Origin: Clostridium frigidicarnis
Lineage (GTDB): Bacteria; Bacillota; Clostridia; Clostridiales; Clostridiaceae
Assembly: GCF_900111985.1 (NCBI RefSeq)
Contig: NZ_FOKI01000025.1
Coordinates: forward strand, 1 to 52,498
Direction: 5' to 3'
Length of the DNA: 52,498 nt
This document shows, in pieces, positions 18,978-27,585 of this stretch. The notes beneath the pieces were generated by a model. The model did no database searches. It was not told the origin of the DNA and saw nothing but the letters and a program-made list of their open reading frames with translations. Both the position numbers and the translations under genes were made by a program. The number at the start of each line of letters is the position of its first letter. The stretch's first letter is position 1.

Positions 18978-21626
18978 ATGAGTAAAAAAAAGGTTTATGT
19001 AGTACCACATTCACATTGGGATAGAGAATGGTATTTTACAATAGAAGATTCAAATGTATTATTAAGTGAAAACATACCTTACTTAATGGATGTATTAGAA
19101 AATGACAAAAGTTATAATTCATATACCTTTGATGCTCAATTATCAGTGGTTGAAGAATTTTTAAAGATATATCCAGAAGAAAAGCAAAGATTATCAAAAT
19201 TAATTGTAGATAAAAGAATTTTTATAGGACCTTGGTATACTCAAACAGATTCACTATTGGTGAACAAAGAATCTATAATAAGAAATTTATTATATGGAAC
19301 AAGGTTAGGAAATGAATTTGGGCACAGTATGAATATAGGATATTTGCCAGATATTTTTGGTCAAAACGCATACCTACCTTCTATTTTCAAAGGTTTTGAT
19401 ATTGAATATAGTATTTTACAAAGAGGAATATACACAGAAGAATTAAAAGGAAATTTAAATTTTTTATGGGAATCTCCTGATGGTGAGAGTGTAGAATCTA
19501 ATAATATATATTTAGGTTACGGGCCAGGAAAGTTTCTTTCCTCCTGTGACCAATATATAGAAGAAAAATTAAATCCTATGCTAGAAAAACTAGAAGCTTT
19601 AAATAGAGGAACGGATAATATTTTACTTCCAGCGGGTGGAGACCAAGTTCTTGTAAGAGAACATTTTCCAAAGACTATAGAAGAGTTAAACAACAAACAA
19701 GATAAGTACGAGTTCGTATTATCTGATTATGAAACATTTATGAAAGATACTTGGAAAAATAAATTTAAAAACAACATAAATGGTGAATTAATAGGGTGTG
19801 AAAAATCTAGAATTCATAATACTGTAAAATCTCAAAGATATGATATTAAAAAACTGAACAATTCAGTTGAAAATAAAATTATATATGTTTTAGAACCATT
19901 AAGTGTTATAGGAAAAACCTTAGGACTGAAATACCCATCAGCATGGTTAGATAAAATGTGGAAATTATTATTTGATGCCCATGCCCATGATAGTATGGGA
20001 GGATGTAATTCAGATGATACAAATAGGGATATAGTAACAAGATTACAAAAGGTTAATAAGATTTGTGATGGACTTACTAACATTATAAAAAAGCAAATTA
20101 CTTCATCAGTAAGTAGAAGTATAAATAAAGATAATATTATTTTATTATTTAACACAAAAGCTTCAAAAACTAAAGAAAATATGGAAACTGTTATATTTAC
20201 TAAAGAGAAAAATTTCATACTAGAAACTATACATGGTGAAAAGGTGGATTTTAATGTAGTAAGTCAGAAGATTTTAAGTGGTGGAAAACAAGTTGTAGTT
20301 ACAGCAGAAGGTGAAAAAGAAATAGAATTGCCAGGTTACTATAGAACGGAAGTGTTGATTAGAAATGTGGAAGTTTTAGCCATGGGATATGAAGTTATAT
20401 GTGTAAATGATCAAGTTAGTTTAAGTAATGGTGATATGGGATCATATTCATTAGATAAATTAATAGAAAACTATATGTATGCAATAGAATTTGAAAAAGG
20501 AAAAATAAGCCTTGTGAACAAGGGTACTAAAGAAAAAATAGATGAACTATTTTATTTTGAAGACACTGGTGATAATGGAGATTCCTATGACTACTCCCCA
20601 TTAGAAGATGAAAAAGAAATTATCATAAAGGAAAGTAAATTGATTTCAGTAAAAAAGTCTTCATTAGTTGAAAGTATGAACTTAAGGCATAGTATTATTA
20701 TTCCTGAGAGTTTAGAAGAAAGAAAACATAGAATTAGCACAAAAAAATTAGAAATAGATACTACAATTGAGTTAAGACAAGGTGAAAACTTTATAAGAAT
20801 TAATCATAGAATTAATAATGAAGCAAAGGATCATAGAGTTAGAGTGGTATTTAATACCAATGTAAATTCAAAGACGTCCCTAAGCGATCAAGGATTTTCT
20901 ATGATTGAAAGAAATAACTTTAATCCATACATTAAAAATTGGGAAGAAAAGAACTTTGCGGAGGCTCCAGTTTCTATATTTGCTTTAGAAAATATTGCAC
21001 TATTAAAAGATAGTAAAAATATATTTGGAGTAGTTACAAAAGGAATAAAGGAATATGAAATTATAGAGGATAGTAAAATTTCATTAACTTTATTTAGAAG
21101 TGTAGGTTTATTAGGAAAAGATAATTTACCTTGGAGACCAGGTAGGGCATCAGGAATAAACAATAAGGTTGTATATACAAAGGATGCTCAAATGTTACAA
21201 AATATGGAGTTTGAGTATGCTCTTTATTTTAATAATTCAAAAGAAGAAGAAATAGAAATGTTTAAAGTAATGGATAGGTTTATAGGAAAGTACACAACAT
21301 ATCAAAAACAAAATTTGAATCTTTTTGAAGAGAGATTAGATAGATTTGAAATTCCACTAAACCTTAAAAATCCTCATAAGAGATATTCATTATTTAATGT
21401 GGATAATGGAAATGTATTTGTAAGTGGGTGTAAAGAGGCTTATGAGAAGAATGGTATAATACTTAGATTGTTTAATCCAAGTAAAAAGGATGAAAAAGTA
21501 AATATAAGTAGCGATTATATTAAAAATATAGTTATTACTAATTTATATGAAAGGGAAATAGAAGAATATAATGGAGAAGCAATAGTTCCAGCAAGAGGAC
21601 ATTTAACTTTGAAATTCTTTATTTAA
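18978..21626 (+). CDS. mngB: GH38 alpha-mannosidase, mannosylglycerate hydrolase (MngB)-like
   Basis: This cytoplasmic glycoside hydrolase has 882 aa, close to E. coli MngB (877). GH38 landmarks: VVPHSHWDREWYF at the N terminus (zinc ligands H and D), GYLPDIFGQNAYLP with the nucleophile Asp, and AHAHDSMGGCNSDD with further metal ligands. The start is the ATG at 18978 after GGAGG; an in-frame ATG 12 bases earlier overlaps that site. MngB hydrolyses 2-O-(6-phospho-mannosyl)-glycerate to mannose-6-phosphate and glycerate, which fits the upstream PTS gene and downstream glycerate kinase. Other alpha-mannosides, such as N-glycan fragments, cannot be excluded. Confidence 0.88.
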   Translation: MSKKKVYVVPHSHWDREWYFTIEDSNVLLSENIPYLMDVLENDKSYNSYTFDAQLSVVEEFLKIYPEEKQRLSKLIVDKRIFIGPWYTQTDSLLVNKESIIRNLLYGTRLGNEFGHSMNIGYLPDIFGQNAYLPSIFKGFDIEYSILQRGIYTEELKGNLNFLWESPDGESVESNNIYLGYGPGKFLSSCDQYIEEKLNPMLEKLEALNRGTDNILLPAGGDQVLVREHFPKTIEELNNKQDKYEFVLSDYETFMKDTWKNKFKNNINGELIGCEKSRIHNTVKSQRYDIKKLNNSVENKIIYVLEPLSVIGKTLGLKYPSAWLDKMWKLLFDAHAHDSMGGCNSDDTNRDIVTRLQKVNKICDGLTNIIKKQITSSVSRSINKDNIILLFNTKASKTKENMETVIFTKEKNFILETIHGEKVDFNVVSQKILSGGKQVVVTAEGEKEIELPGYYRTEVLIRNVEVLAMGYEVICVNDQVSLSNGDMGSYSLDKLIENYMYAIEFEKGKISLVNKGTKEKIDELFYFEDTGDNGDSYDYSPLEDEKEIIIKESKLISVKKSSLVESMNLRHSIIIPESLEERKHRISTKKLEIDTTIELRQGENFIRINHRINNEAKDHRVRVVFNTNVNSKTSLSDQGFSMIERNNFNPYIKNWEEKNFAEAPVSIFALENIALLKDSKNIFGVVTKGIKEYEIIEDSKISLTLFRSVGLLGKDNLPWRPGRASGINNKVVYTKDAQMLQNMEFEYALYFNNSKEEEIEMFKVMDRFIGKYTTYQKQNLNLFEERLDRFEIPLNLKNPHKRYSLFNVDNGNVFVSGCKEAYEKNGIILRLFNPSKKDEKVNISSDYIKNIVITNLYEREIEEYNGEAIVPARGHLTLKFFI

Positions 21627-21650
21627 ATTTAGTATTTAGGAGAAAACAGT

Positions 21651-23342
21651 ATGGATAAACAAACTCTTTTATTTAATATTGAAAAAAAATTAAAGCTTAT
21701 ATATGGAAAAGAATATAAAGAAAGTTTTCTTAATGATTTGAAAAAACTAATAAATAATTGGGAAGAAGAGAAATTTCAAGAGGCTTGTTCTGTATCAGAA
21801 AAAAACATCTATCTTATCACATATGGAGATAGCATATATGAAGAGGGAAAACCAACTTTAGAAACATTAAACAAATTTTTGAAGAAGGAAGTAAAAAACG
21901 CAATAACAGATGTTCATCTTCTTCCAATGTTTACTTATACATCAGATGATGGTTTCTCAGTGGTAGATTATATGGAAATAGATAAAACTTTGGGTAATTG
22001 GGAAGACATAAAAGAATTTTCTAAAGACTATAGATTAATGTTTGATTTTGTAGCTAACCATATTTCAAAAAGCAGTAGCTGGTTTAAGGGATACATTAAT
22101 GATGAAGAAAAATATAAACAATTCTTTATAAAAGAAGATAAGAATTTTGATACTTCAAAAGTAGTGAGACCAAGAACATCTCCATTGTTTCATAAATACA
22201 AAAGTAAACCAAAAGAAAAGACAGCTTGGACAACATTTAGCGAAGATCAAGTTGATATTAATTTCAAACACTTTCCAGTGTTTATAGAAATGACTAATAT
22301 TTTATTAAAGTATGCACAAAATGGAGCAACATCAATAAGGTTAGATGCTATAGGTTTTTTATGGAAAGAATCAGGAACACCATGTATACACTTACCTCAA
22401 ACCCATAGCATTATAGAAATCTGGAGGTTGTTACTAGATTACTTTAAAGTAAATACGCAAATAATAACAGAAACTAATGTCCCTCATAAAGAGAATATTA
22501 GTTATTTAGGAAATGGTATTAACGAAGCTCATATGGTTTACCAATTTGCATTACCACCATTAGCGTTATATACATTAACGACTCATAATTCATTAAAGTT
22601 AACTAATTGGGCAAAGACAATAGATAAAATTTCAGACAATGCAACATTTTTTAATTTTCTATCGAGTCATGATGGAATAGGAATGAGACCTACGGAGGGA
22701 ATATTAACTGATGAAGATAGAGAGTTATTAGTTAATAAAACATTAGAAAATGGAGGAAGGGTGTCTTATAAAAATAATGTAGATGGAACAAAATCTGTCT
22801 ATGAACTAAATATAAATTATAATGATGCTTTAATAAACAAAGGTGAAGATGATAATTTAAAAACCGAAGTTGATAAAATTTTAGCATCACAAGGAATTTT
22901 ATTATCATGTATTGGAGTACCTGCAATATACTATCATTCTTTATTAGGATCAAAGAATTATTACAAAGGTGTAGAAGAATCAGGTATCAACAGAAGGATA
23001 AATAGAGAAAAGCTTCAGTATGAAAAGATTTGTGAAGATTTACACAGTGATGAAAGAAGAAGTTTAATATTTAATGGTCTAAAGAATCTAATAGAACTAA
23101 GAAAAAATGAAAGTGCATTTTCTCCATATGCAAATCAAAGAGTTATTGATTTAGGAGAAAAAATATTTGCATTGGAAAGAACAAATCATAAGACAAAGGA
23201 AAAGATAACATTTATTCTTAATGTTGATTCAAAACCAATAGAAGTAGATACGAGATTAGATGGAATTGATATCATAACTAACCAAAAAGTATGTGGTAAA
23301 ATAAATCTAGAAGCATATAAATTCCTTTGGATTAAGTTTTAG
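21651..23342 (+). CDS. GH13_18 phosphorylase, glucosylglycerate phosphorylase-like
   Basis: This 563-aa protein of the sucrose phosphorylase subfamily is similar in length to E. coli YcjM (559), a glucosylglycerate phosphorylase. Catalytic residues can be placed: nucleophile D232 in RLDAIGFLW, acid/base E274 in ITETNVPHKEN and stabiliser D341 in LSSHDGIGMRPTEG. Sucrose phosphorylases proper are usually about 480-500 aa. Neighbouring mannosylglycerate and glycerate kinase genes favour glucosylglycerate as substrate, giving glucose-1-phosphate and glycerate. If the substrate enters by the PTS it would be phosphorylated, so a 6-phospho form could also be the true substrate. It starts 24 bp after the GH38 stop, with an AGGAG site. 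Confidence 0.8.
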   Translation: MDKQTLLFNIEKKLKLIYGKEYKESFLNDLKKLINNWEEEKFQEACSVSEKNIYLITYGDSIYEEGKPTLETLNKFLKKEVKNAITDVHLLPMFTYTSDDGFSVVDYMEIDKTLGNWEDIKEFSKDYRLMFDFVANHISKSSSWFKGYINDEEKYKQFFIKEDKNFDTSKVVRPRTSPLFHKYKSKPKEKTAWTTFSEDQVDINFKHFPVFIEMTNILLKYAQNGATSIRLDAIGFLWKESGTPCIHLPQTHSIIEIWRLLLDYFKVNTQIITETNVPHKENISYLGNGINEAHMVYQFALPPLALYTLTTHNSLKLTNWAKTIDKISDNATFFNFLSSHDGIGMRPTEGILTDEDRELLVNKTLENGGRVSYKNNVDGTKSVYELNINYNDALINKGEDDNLKTEVDKILASQGILLSCIGVPAIYYHSLLGSKNYYKGVEESGINRRINREKLQYEKICEDLHSDERRSLIFNGLKNLIELRKNESAFSPYANQRVIDLGEKIFALERTNHKTKEKITFILNVDSKPIEVDTRLDGIDIITNQKVCGKINLEAYKFLWIKF

Positions 23343-23382
23343 ATATAATCACTGTATTGTATGCAGTGATTATATCTGTTTT
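23341..23382 (+). terminator. Hairpin overlapping the phosphorylase stop codon, possible intra-operon attenuator
   Basis: A perfect 14-bp stem (AGATATAATCACTG, 23341-23354, with CAGTGATTATATCT, 23364-23377) is followed by only GTTTTAG. It sits between the phosphorylase and the glycerate kinase gene and could reduce or end transcription there. Confidence 0.6.
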
Positions 23383-23455
23383 AGTGATTGTTTGTGGTTT
23401 GATAGAAAGTAATTCAGAGAAGTTTTTTTCTTAATTTAAAGTAGAGGTGAAGACA

Positions 23456-24586
23456 ATGAAATTTGTGTTAGCGCCAGATTCTTTTAAAGAAAGTATGACG
23501 GCTAAAGAAGTATGTATAGCTATGGAAAAAGGTATAAAGAAGGTTTTTAAAGATGCTGAATGCATACATGTACCAATGGCAGATGGTGGTGAAGGGACTG
23601 TTCAGTCTTTAGTAGATGCCACATCAGGAAAATTATATTCAAAAAATGTAACAGCGCCATTAGGAAACATTACTGAAAGTAAGTTTGGAATACTTGGAAG
23701 TGGGAATATAGCAGTTATAGAAATGGCAGAAGCAAGTGGATTGCAGTTAGTAGATATAAATAAAAGGAATCCTTTAATTACAACTACATATGGAACGGGT
23801 GAATTGATAAAGGAAGCATTAGATAAAGGTGTTAAAAAGATTTTAATAGGGTTAGGTGGAAGTGCTACCAATGATGGTGGAGCAGGAATGCTTCAAGCGT
23901 TAGGCGTGAAATTTTTAGATGCTAATAAAGATGAGTTAGCTTTTGGCGGAGGGAATTTAGGGAAACTTGAGAAAATAGATATTAGCAATATGGATAAAAG
24001 AATTTTAGATGTAGAGGTGGAAGTGGCTTGTGATGTTAAAAATCCATTAACAGGAGACAATGGAGCAAGCTATATTTTTGCACCACAAAAGGGCGCTACA
24101 GAGGAAATGGTAAAATTATTAGATGAAAACTTAAAACATTATGCTGAGGTTATTAAAAGAGAATTTTCGAAAGAAGTAGATAATATAGAAGGCGCAGGGG
24201 CTGCAGGGGGACTTGGAGCGGCTTTATTAGGTTTTTGCAATGCGAAACTTATGAAAGGTATAGATATAGTAATTGAATATTCAGGATTAGAAGATAAGTT
24301 AAAAGGAGCTCAGTATGTTTTTACTGGTGAAGGAAGTATTGACAATCAAACTAAATTTGGAAAAACTCCAATAGGTGTAGCAAAGGTTGCAAAAAAATAT
24401 GATATACCAGTGGTTGCTTTAGGTGGAAAGATAGGAAATGATATAGATGAGTTATATGACTTAGGTATAGATTCTATAATAGGTATTTTACCAGGAGTTA
24501 TAACATTAGAAGAGGCTTTAAAAAATGGAAGTAAAAATATAGAGGTATCAATGGAAAATATAAGTAGAATATTAGCTTTAAATTAA
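23456..24586 (+). CDS. Glycerate kinase (GarK/GlxK type)
   Basis: This 376-aa type-I glycerate kinase has the N-terminal VLAPDSFKESMTAKEV and MADGGEGTVQSLV. The middle has LIGLGGSATNDGGAGML, and the C-terminal FTGEGSIDNQTKFGKTP is the family signature. Members phosphorylate D-glycerate with ATP, usually to 2-phosphoglycerate. The start is the ATG at 23456; an in-frame GTG at 23447 is part of the AGAGGTG ribosome binding site. It is the last gene of the cluster. Both the GH38 and GH13_18 enzymes would release glycerate, which this kinase channels to glycolysis. Confidence 0.92.
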   Translation: MKFVLAPDSFKESMTAKEVCIAMEKGIKKVFKDAECIHVPMADGGEGTVQSLVDATSGKLYSKNVTAPLGNITESKFGILGSGNIAVIEMAEASGLQLVDINKRNPLITTTYGTGELIKEALDKGVKKILIGLGGSATNDGGAGMLQALGVKFLDANKDELAFGGGNLGKLEKIDISNMDKRILDVEVEVACDVKNPLTGDNGASYIFAPQKGATEEMVKLLDENLKHYAEVIKREFSKEVDNIEGAGAAGGLGAALLGFCNAKLMKGIDIVIEYSGLEDKLKGAQYVFTGEGSIDNQTKFGKTPIGVAKVAKKYDIPVVALGGKIGNDIDELYDLGIDSIIGILPGVITLEEALKNGSKNIEVSMENISRILALN

Positions 24587-24654
24587 TATTAATTATAAGT
24601 TTCACTTTATTTTAAGTACATAAATAAAGTATAATGTCATATGGAAGAACTTAT

Positions 24655-24935
24655 TAGAGTAACAAGTTTCAGTTAGTAACAAGTTGCAAGTTGAAATTTA
24701 AAAACAAAGTAAATGTTTTTTACTTTGTTCTTGTATAGAAAATTATAGGATTTTTTTAGTGTGAAATGCTAATAAAATCTAAGGCTAGAGAAACTTTTTA
24801 AATTGGGAATGAAGGATGAGATCTCCTTAGAAAGCCTGTGAATTTCAACTATAATTTGTAACTTATAATTTTGTTATTTAGACGAACTACATTAAACTTT
24901 TAATTCTCAACTTTACGAGAGTGTATAAAAACATA
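24655..24935. repeat. Composite dispersed intergenic repeat
   Basis: GTAACAAGTT repeats (24658-24690) are followed by a perfect 11-bp hairpin AACAAAGTAAA/TTTACTTTGTT (24703-24729). Next comes a block matching 7520-7565 (24757-24805), then one matching 790-860 (24810-24880). No gene is visible in the 24587-24955 gap. Confidence 0.45.
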
Positions 24936-24955
24936 GGAAATAAAGGAGAAAATAT

Positions 24956-25570
24956 ATGACGATAGAAAATGATATAAATTTAGAGGATTTAGACGGAAAT
25001 GAGATACTTCAAGCAATATATGGAAAAGAGTTAAATTGTAAAAAAAACATATTAGAATATATTAGCCTTATAAAGGATTTAAAGAAGTATAATTTAACAG
25101 GGGAACAAATGCAAGAAACATACACATTGATTTATAAAAGTATAGATAATATGGCTACAATAGTTAAACCTAATACAATTATGTTTCTTAAAAATGACTT
25201 AAAGTCTAATTTAGCAAAGTATGTTAAAGATAGAGATCCTAAGGAACTTAATTACTTTTTTGAGTTTTTTAAGTCAGCATACCCCCCTAAGATGAGAAAA
25301 AAAGATTATACATGGACACTAATGGATATTAATAGAATTACTAATGAACAAATTTGGCATACTTTAACTTATATTAATGCATGGTGTTTGGATGGTAATA
25401 GACTTAGTGTAGATGAAAAAGAAGATATAATTAAAATGGTAGATATTTTAGTAAAATCAAATAAAGTAAAATATATAAATCAAATAAAGAGTTTAGAAAA
25501 GCTTAATAAGGTACTAAAATTAAAGATAATAAGTAAGAATAATAAATTTGAACTTAAGATTATACTTTAA
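24956..25570 (+). CDS. Hypothetical protein, 204 aa
   Basis: I do not recognise this protein. It is soluble, Lys/Asn/Ile-rich and predicted mostly helical, with no signal peptide or membrane segment. Notable stretches are LEDLDGNEILQAIYGKE near the start and KMRKKDYTWTLMDINRIT in the middle; the C terminus is very basic. The start is a good ATG after AAAGGAG. It is monocistronic, lying between repeat-rich intergenic regions, with an ATACCGTAT hairpin 65 bp after its stop. Confidence 0.7.
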   Translation: MTIENDINLEDLDGNEILQAIYGKELNCKKNILEYISLIKDLKKYNLTGEQMQETYTLIYKSIDNMATIVKPNTIMFLKNDLKSNLAKYVKDRDPKELNYFFEFFKSAYPPKMRKKDYTWTLMDINRITNEQIWHTLTYINAWCLDGNRLSVDEKEDIIKMVDILVKSNKVKYINQIKSLEKLNKVLKLKIISKNNKFELKIIL

Positions 25571-25634
25571 TATTTAACTAATCTTATAATAGTGGAATAA
25601 GGAAACTTTAGTTAAAAGCATAAAATAATTATAG

Positions 25635-25673
25635 ATACCGTATCATTCATAAAATGGATTATACGGTATTTTC
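25635..25673 (+). terminator. Terminator with ACCGTAT stem
   Basis: ATACCGTAT (25635-25643) pairs with ATACGGTAT (25661-25669) and is followed by TTTTCACGTGG. The hairpin and tail closely resemble those at 38774-38812. The rest of the 25571-25951 gap holds GTGACAAGTTAA-type repeat words (about 25835-25885) and no gene. Confidence 0.65.
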
Positions 25674-25951
25674 ACGTGGTAATTCAAATATAAATTACAT
25701 ATTTAAAATAACCTAAATTATTGCACTGATTAAGTAGATAATCCAAAATAAAATTTAAAACTTATGTTGACTATAACGTAACGTAATAGAGTACCATAAG
25801 GTTGTAGGGAAGAATTAAGTGAAAAACTTCATTAGTGACAAGTTAAAAGTGAAAAGTTTAAGTTAAGGTAATTTGCAAGTTAGATTATAATTAATTTGAA
25901 AACTTAATGGCATAGGATAGTCATATTAAGGAATACAGAGGGAGAAGTACT

Positions 25952-26716
25952 ATGGAATATAAAATAAAACAAGTTGCAGATATGGTAGGAGTTAGCGTGC
26001 GTACACTTCACCATTATGATGATATAGGTCTTTTAAAACCTAAGTCTATAACAACGGCTGGGTATAGACTTTACAATGAACAAGATTTTGAAAGACTTCA
26101 ACAAATTCTATTCTTTAAGGAGCTTAATTTTACACTACAGGAAATAAAAGAAATTTTGGATAATCCTAATTTTGATAGAAAAAAAGCTTTAAATAATCAT
26201 AAAAAATTGTTAATTGAAAAAAAGAAAAGACTTGAGAAAATAATAGAGTCAGTTGATAAAACCATAGATTCAATTCAAGGAGGAGTATATATGAATAAGA
26301 AAGAAATGTTTCAAGGATTTGATGAAATAGAAATAGATAAAATGAAAAATAAATATGCTAAGGAAGCTAAGGAAAAGTATGGAGATTCTGATGCTTATAA
26401 AGAAAGCATTAAAAAGACATCAAAGTATGGTAAGGATGATTGGAATAAAATTAACGAAATGAACAATGAAATATATAGAAAAGTAATAGATAATATGGAT
26501 AAAGGAATAGATTCAAAAGAAGTTCAGGATGCTGTTGAGGAATTGAGAAATCATATAAGTAGCAACTTCTATAATTGTACACCAGAAATATTTAGAGGGT
26601 TAGCACAGTTATATGTTACAGATGAACGTTTTACAAAAAATATTGACAAATTTAAAGATGGATTAGCAAAATTTTTAAGTGAAGCAATGGAGTATTATTG
26701 TGATAATTTAGAATAG
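25952..26716 (+). CDS. MerR-family regulator with TipAS ligand-binding domain
   Basis: This 254-aa protein has a MerR winged helix-turn-helix (about 3-70, VGVSVRTLHHYDDIGLLKP), a dimerisation coiled coil (about 75-112) and a TipAS antibiotic-recognition domain (about 118-252). Family members (TipAL, Mta, SkgA) activate multidrug transporter or self genes when a ligand binds the C-terminal domain. The ribosome binding site AGGGAGAAG precedes the ATG. Inside the gene a perfect AAGGAGGAG (26277-26285) stands 5 bases before an in-frame ATG (26291), which could give a separate 141-residue ligand-binding protein. No adjacent transporter gene is obvious, so the target is unknown. Confidence 0.9.
   Translation: MEYKIKQVADMVGVSVRTLHHYDDIGLLKPKSITTAGYRLYNEQDFERLQQILFFKELNFTLQEIKEILDNPNFDRKKALNNHKKLLIEKKKRLEKIIESVDKTIDSIQGGVYMNKKEMFQGFDEIEIDKMKNKYAKEAKEKYGDSDAYKESIKKTSKYGKDDWNKINEMNNEIYRKVIDNMDKGIDSKEVQDAVEELRNHISSNFYNCTPEIFRGLAQLYVTDERFTKNIDKFKDGLAKFLSEAMEYYCDNLE
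26291..26716 (+). other. Possible internal in-frame TipAS-only translation product
   Basis: The ATG at codon 114 of the MerR gene is preceded by AAGGAGGAG (26277-26285), better than the gene's own start signal. The product would be just the TipAS domain. Streptomyces lividans tipA is known to make TipAS in this way. Confidence 0.5.
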
Positions 26717-26745
26717 AATAGGATCATGAAGTAAAAAGATTTAAC

Positions 26746-26788
26746 AAATAAGCACTACCAATGTTTTAAATATTGATAGTGTTTATTT
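26746..26788. terminator. Terminator between convergent MerR and small membrane genes
   Basis: AAATAAGCACTA (26746-26757) pairs with TAGTGTTTATTT (26777-26788). Both strands have T-rich ends, so it may serve both directions. Confidence 0.7.
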
Positions 26789-26890
26789 CATCTATGGTAA
26801 ATTAAATAATAAATTTGTAGAAATTTAATTTTTATGTAAATCTATTATTTCTTGTGTTTATATTGGTGATAAAAATTTTTAAATCTAAGT

Positions 26891-27193
26891 TTAAAATTTA
26901 TAGGAATTTGAAACAAATTCAGGTATAAAACTCAAAAATATTCCAATTACAATACCTTGAACAACTCTAAATGTATATTCATGGATAGAAAACATTTCAC
27001 AAACTCCAATCCAAATAGTACTTACTGATATGCATATAAAAAAGTTTATCAAGAATCTTTTCCAAGGAGTTTTTATTCTAGATTTATTTGCAATCAATTC
27101 AGGGATATTAAGTTTTTTGTAGATTGAAAATAACAAAAATAGAGTAAAAGCAAGAGACAAAATCAATATACATATTGATGTGCATTTATTCAT
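26891..27193 (-). CDS. Small membrane protein, 100 aa
   Basis: This 100-aa protein has three hydrophobic stretches: ICILILSLAFTLFLLFSIY (about 7-25), a segment around FLINFFICISVSTIWIGVC (about 47-65) and VVQGIVIGIFLSFIPEFV (about 78-95). The ATG at 27193 has a good AAGGTGG site 8 bases upstream, which supports a real gene. I do not recognise the family. It is convergent with the MerR/TipAS gene, with which it probably shares a terminator region. Confidence 0.65.
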   Translation of the reverse strand: MNKCTSICILILSLAFTLFLLFSIYKKLNIPELIANKSRIKTPWKRFLINFFICISVSTIWIGVCEMFSIHEYTFRVVQGIVIGIFLSFIPEFVSNSYKF

Positions 27194-27381
27194 TCAAACT
27201 TTCCACCTTTTAAGTAAAAATTATATAAATAATTATTGATTTAAACAAATTATCTCATACAAAACAATAATTGTAATATATGGGTTAATTATATACTAAA
27301 AAGTAAAAAATATCAAAATATAATGAAAAAAATAGGATATAGTTCATTATGTATATAGTAACTACTATCAATTAATATATA

Positions 27382-27410
27382 TTTTCAAATGCTCATAAAA
27401 AGTGTATAAT
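27382..27410 (+). promoter_or_regulatory. Candidate sigma-A promoter for the symporter gene
   Basis: TTTTCA (27382-27387), 17 bp, TATAAT (27405-27410). A roughly 170-nt leader follows. The 27194-27585 gap shows nothing else I can name. Confidence 0.5.
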
Positions 27411-27585
27411 AGATATACTTTTATTAAGTACACTAAAAATTATCTGTATATATTCTTACATTAAAGGTGAAATTTTAAATCTTAAAACAAATATATTTAA
27501 TAATAAAGTGTTGAATTTATTTTTGAAATACTGATAGTGTAGAAAAAGGTCTAGGTAAAATAAAGAAGGAAGAGGTAAAAGAAAG

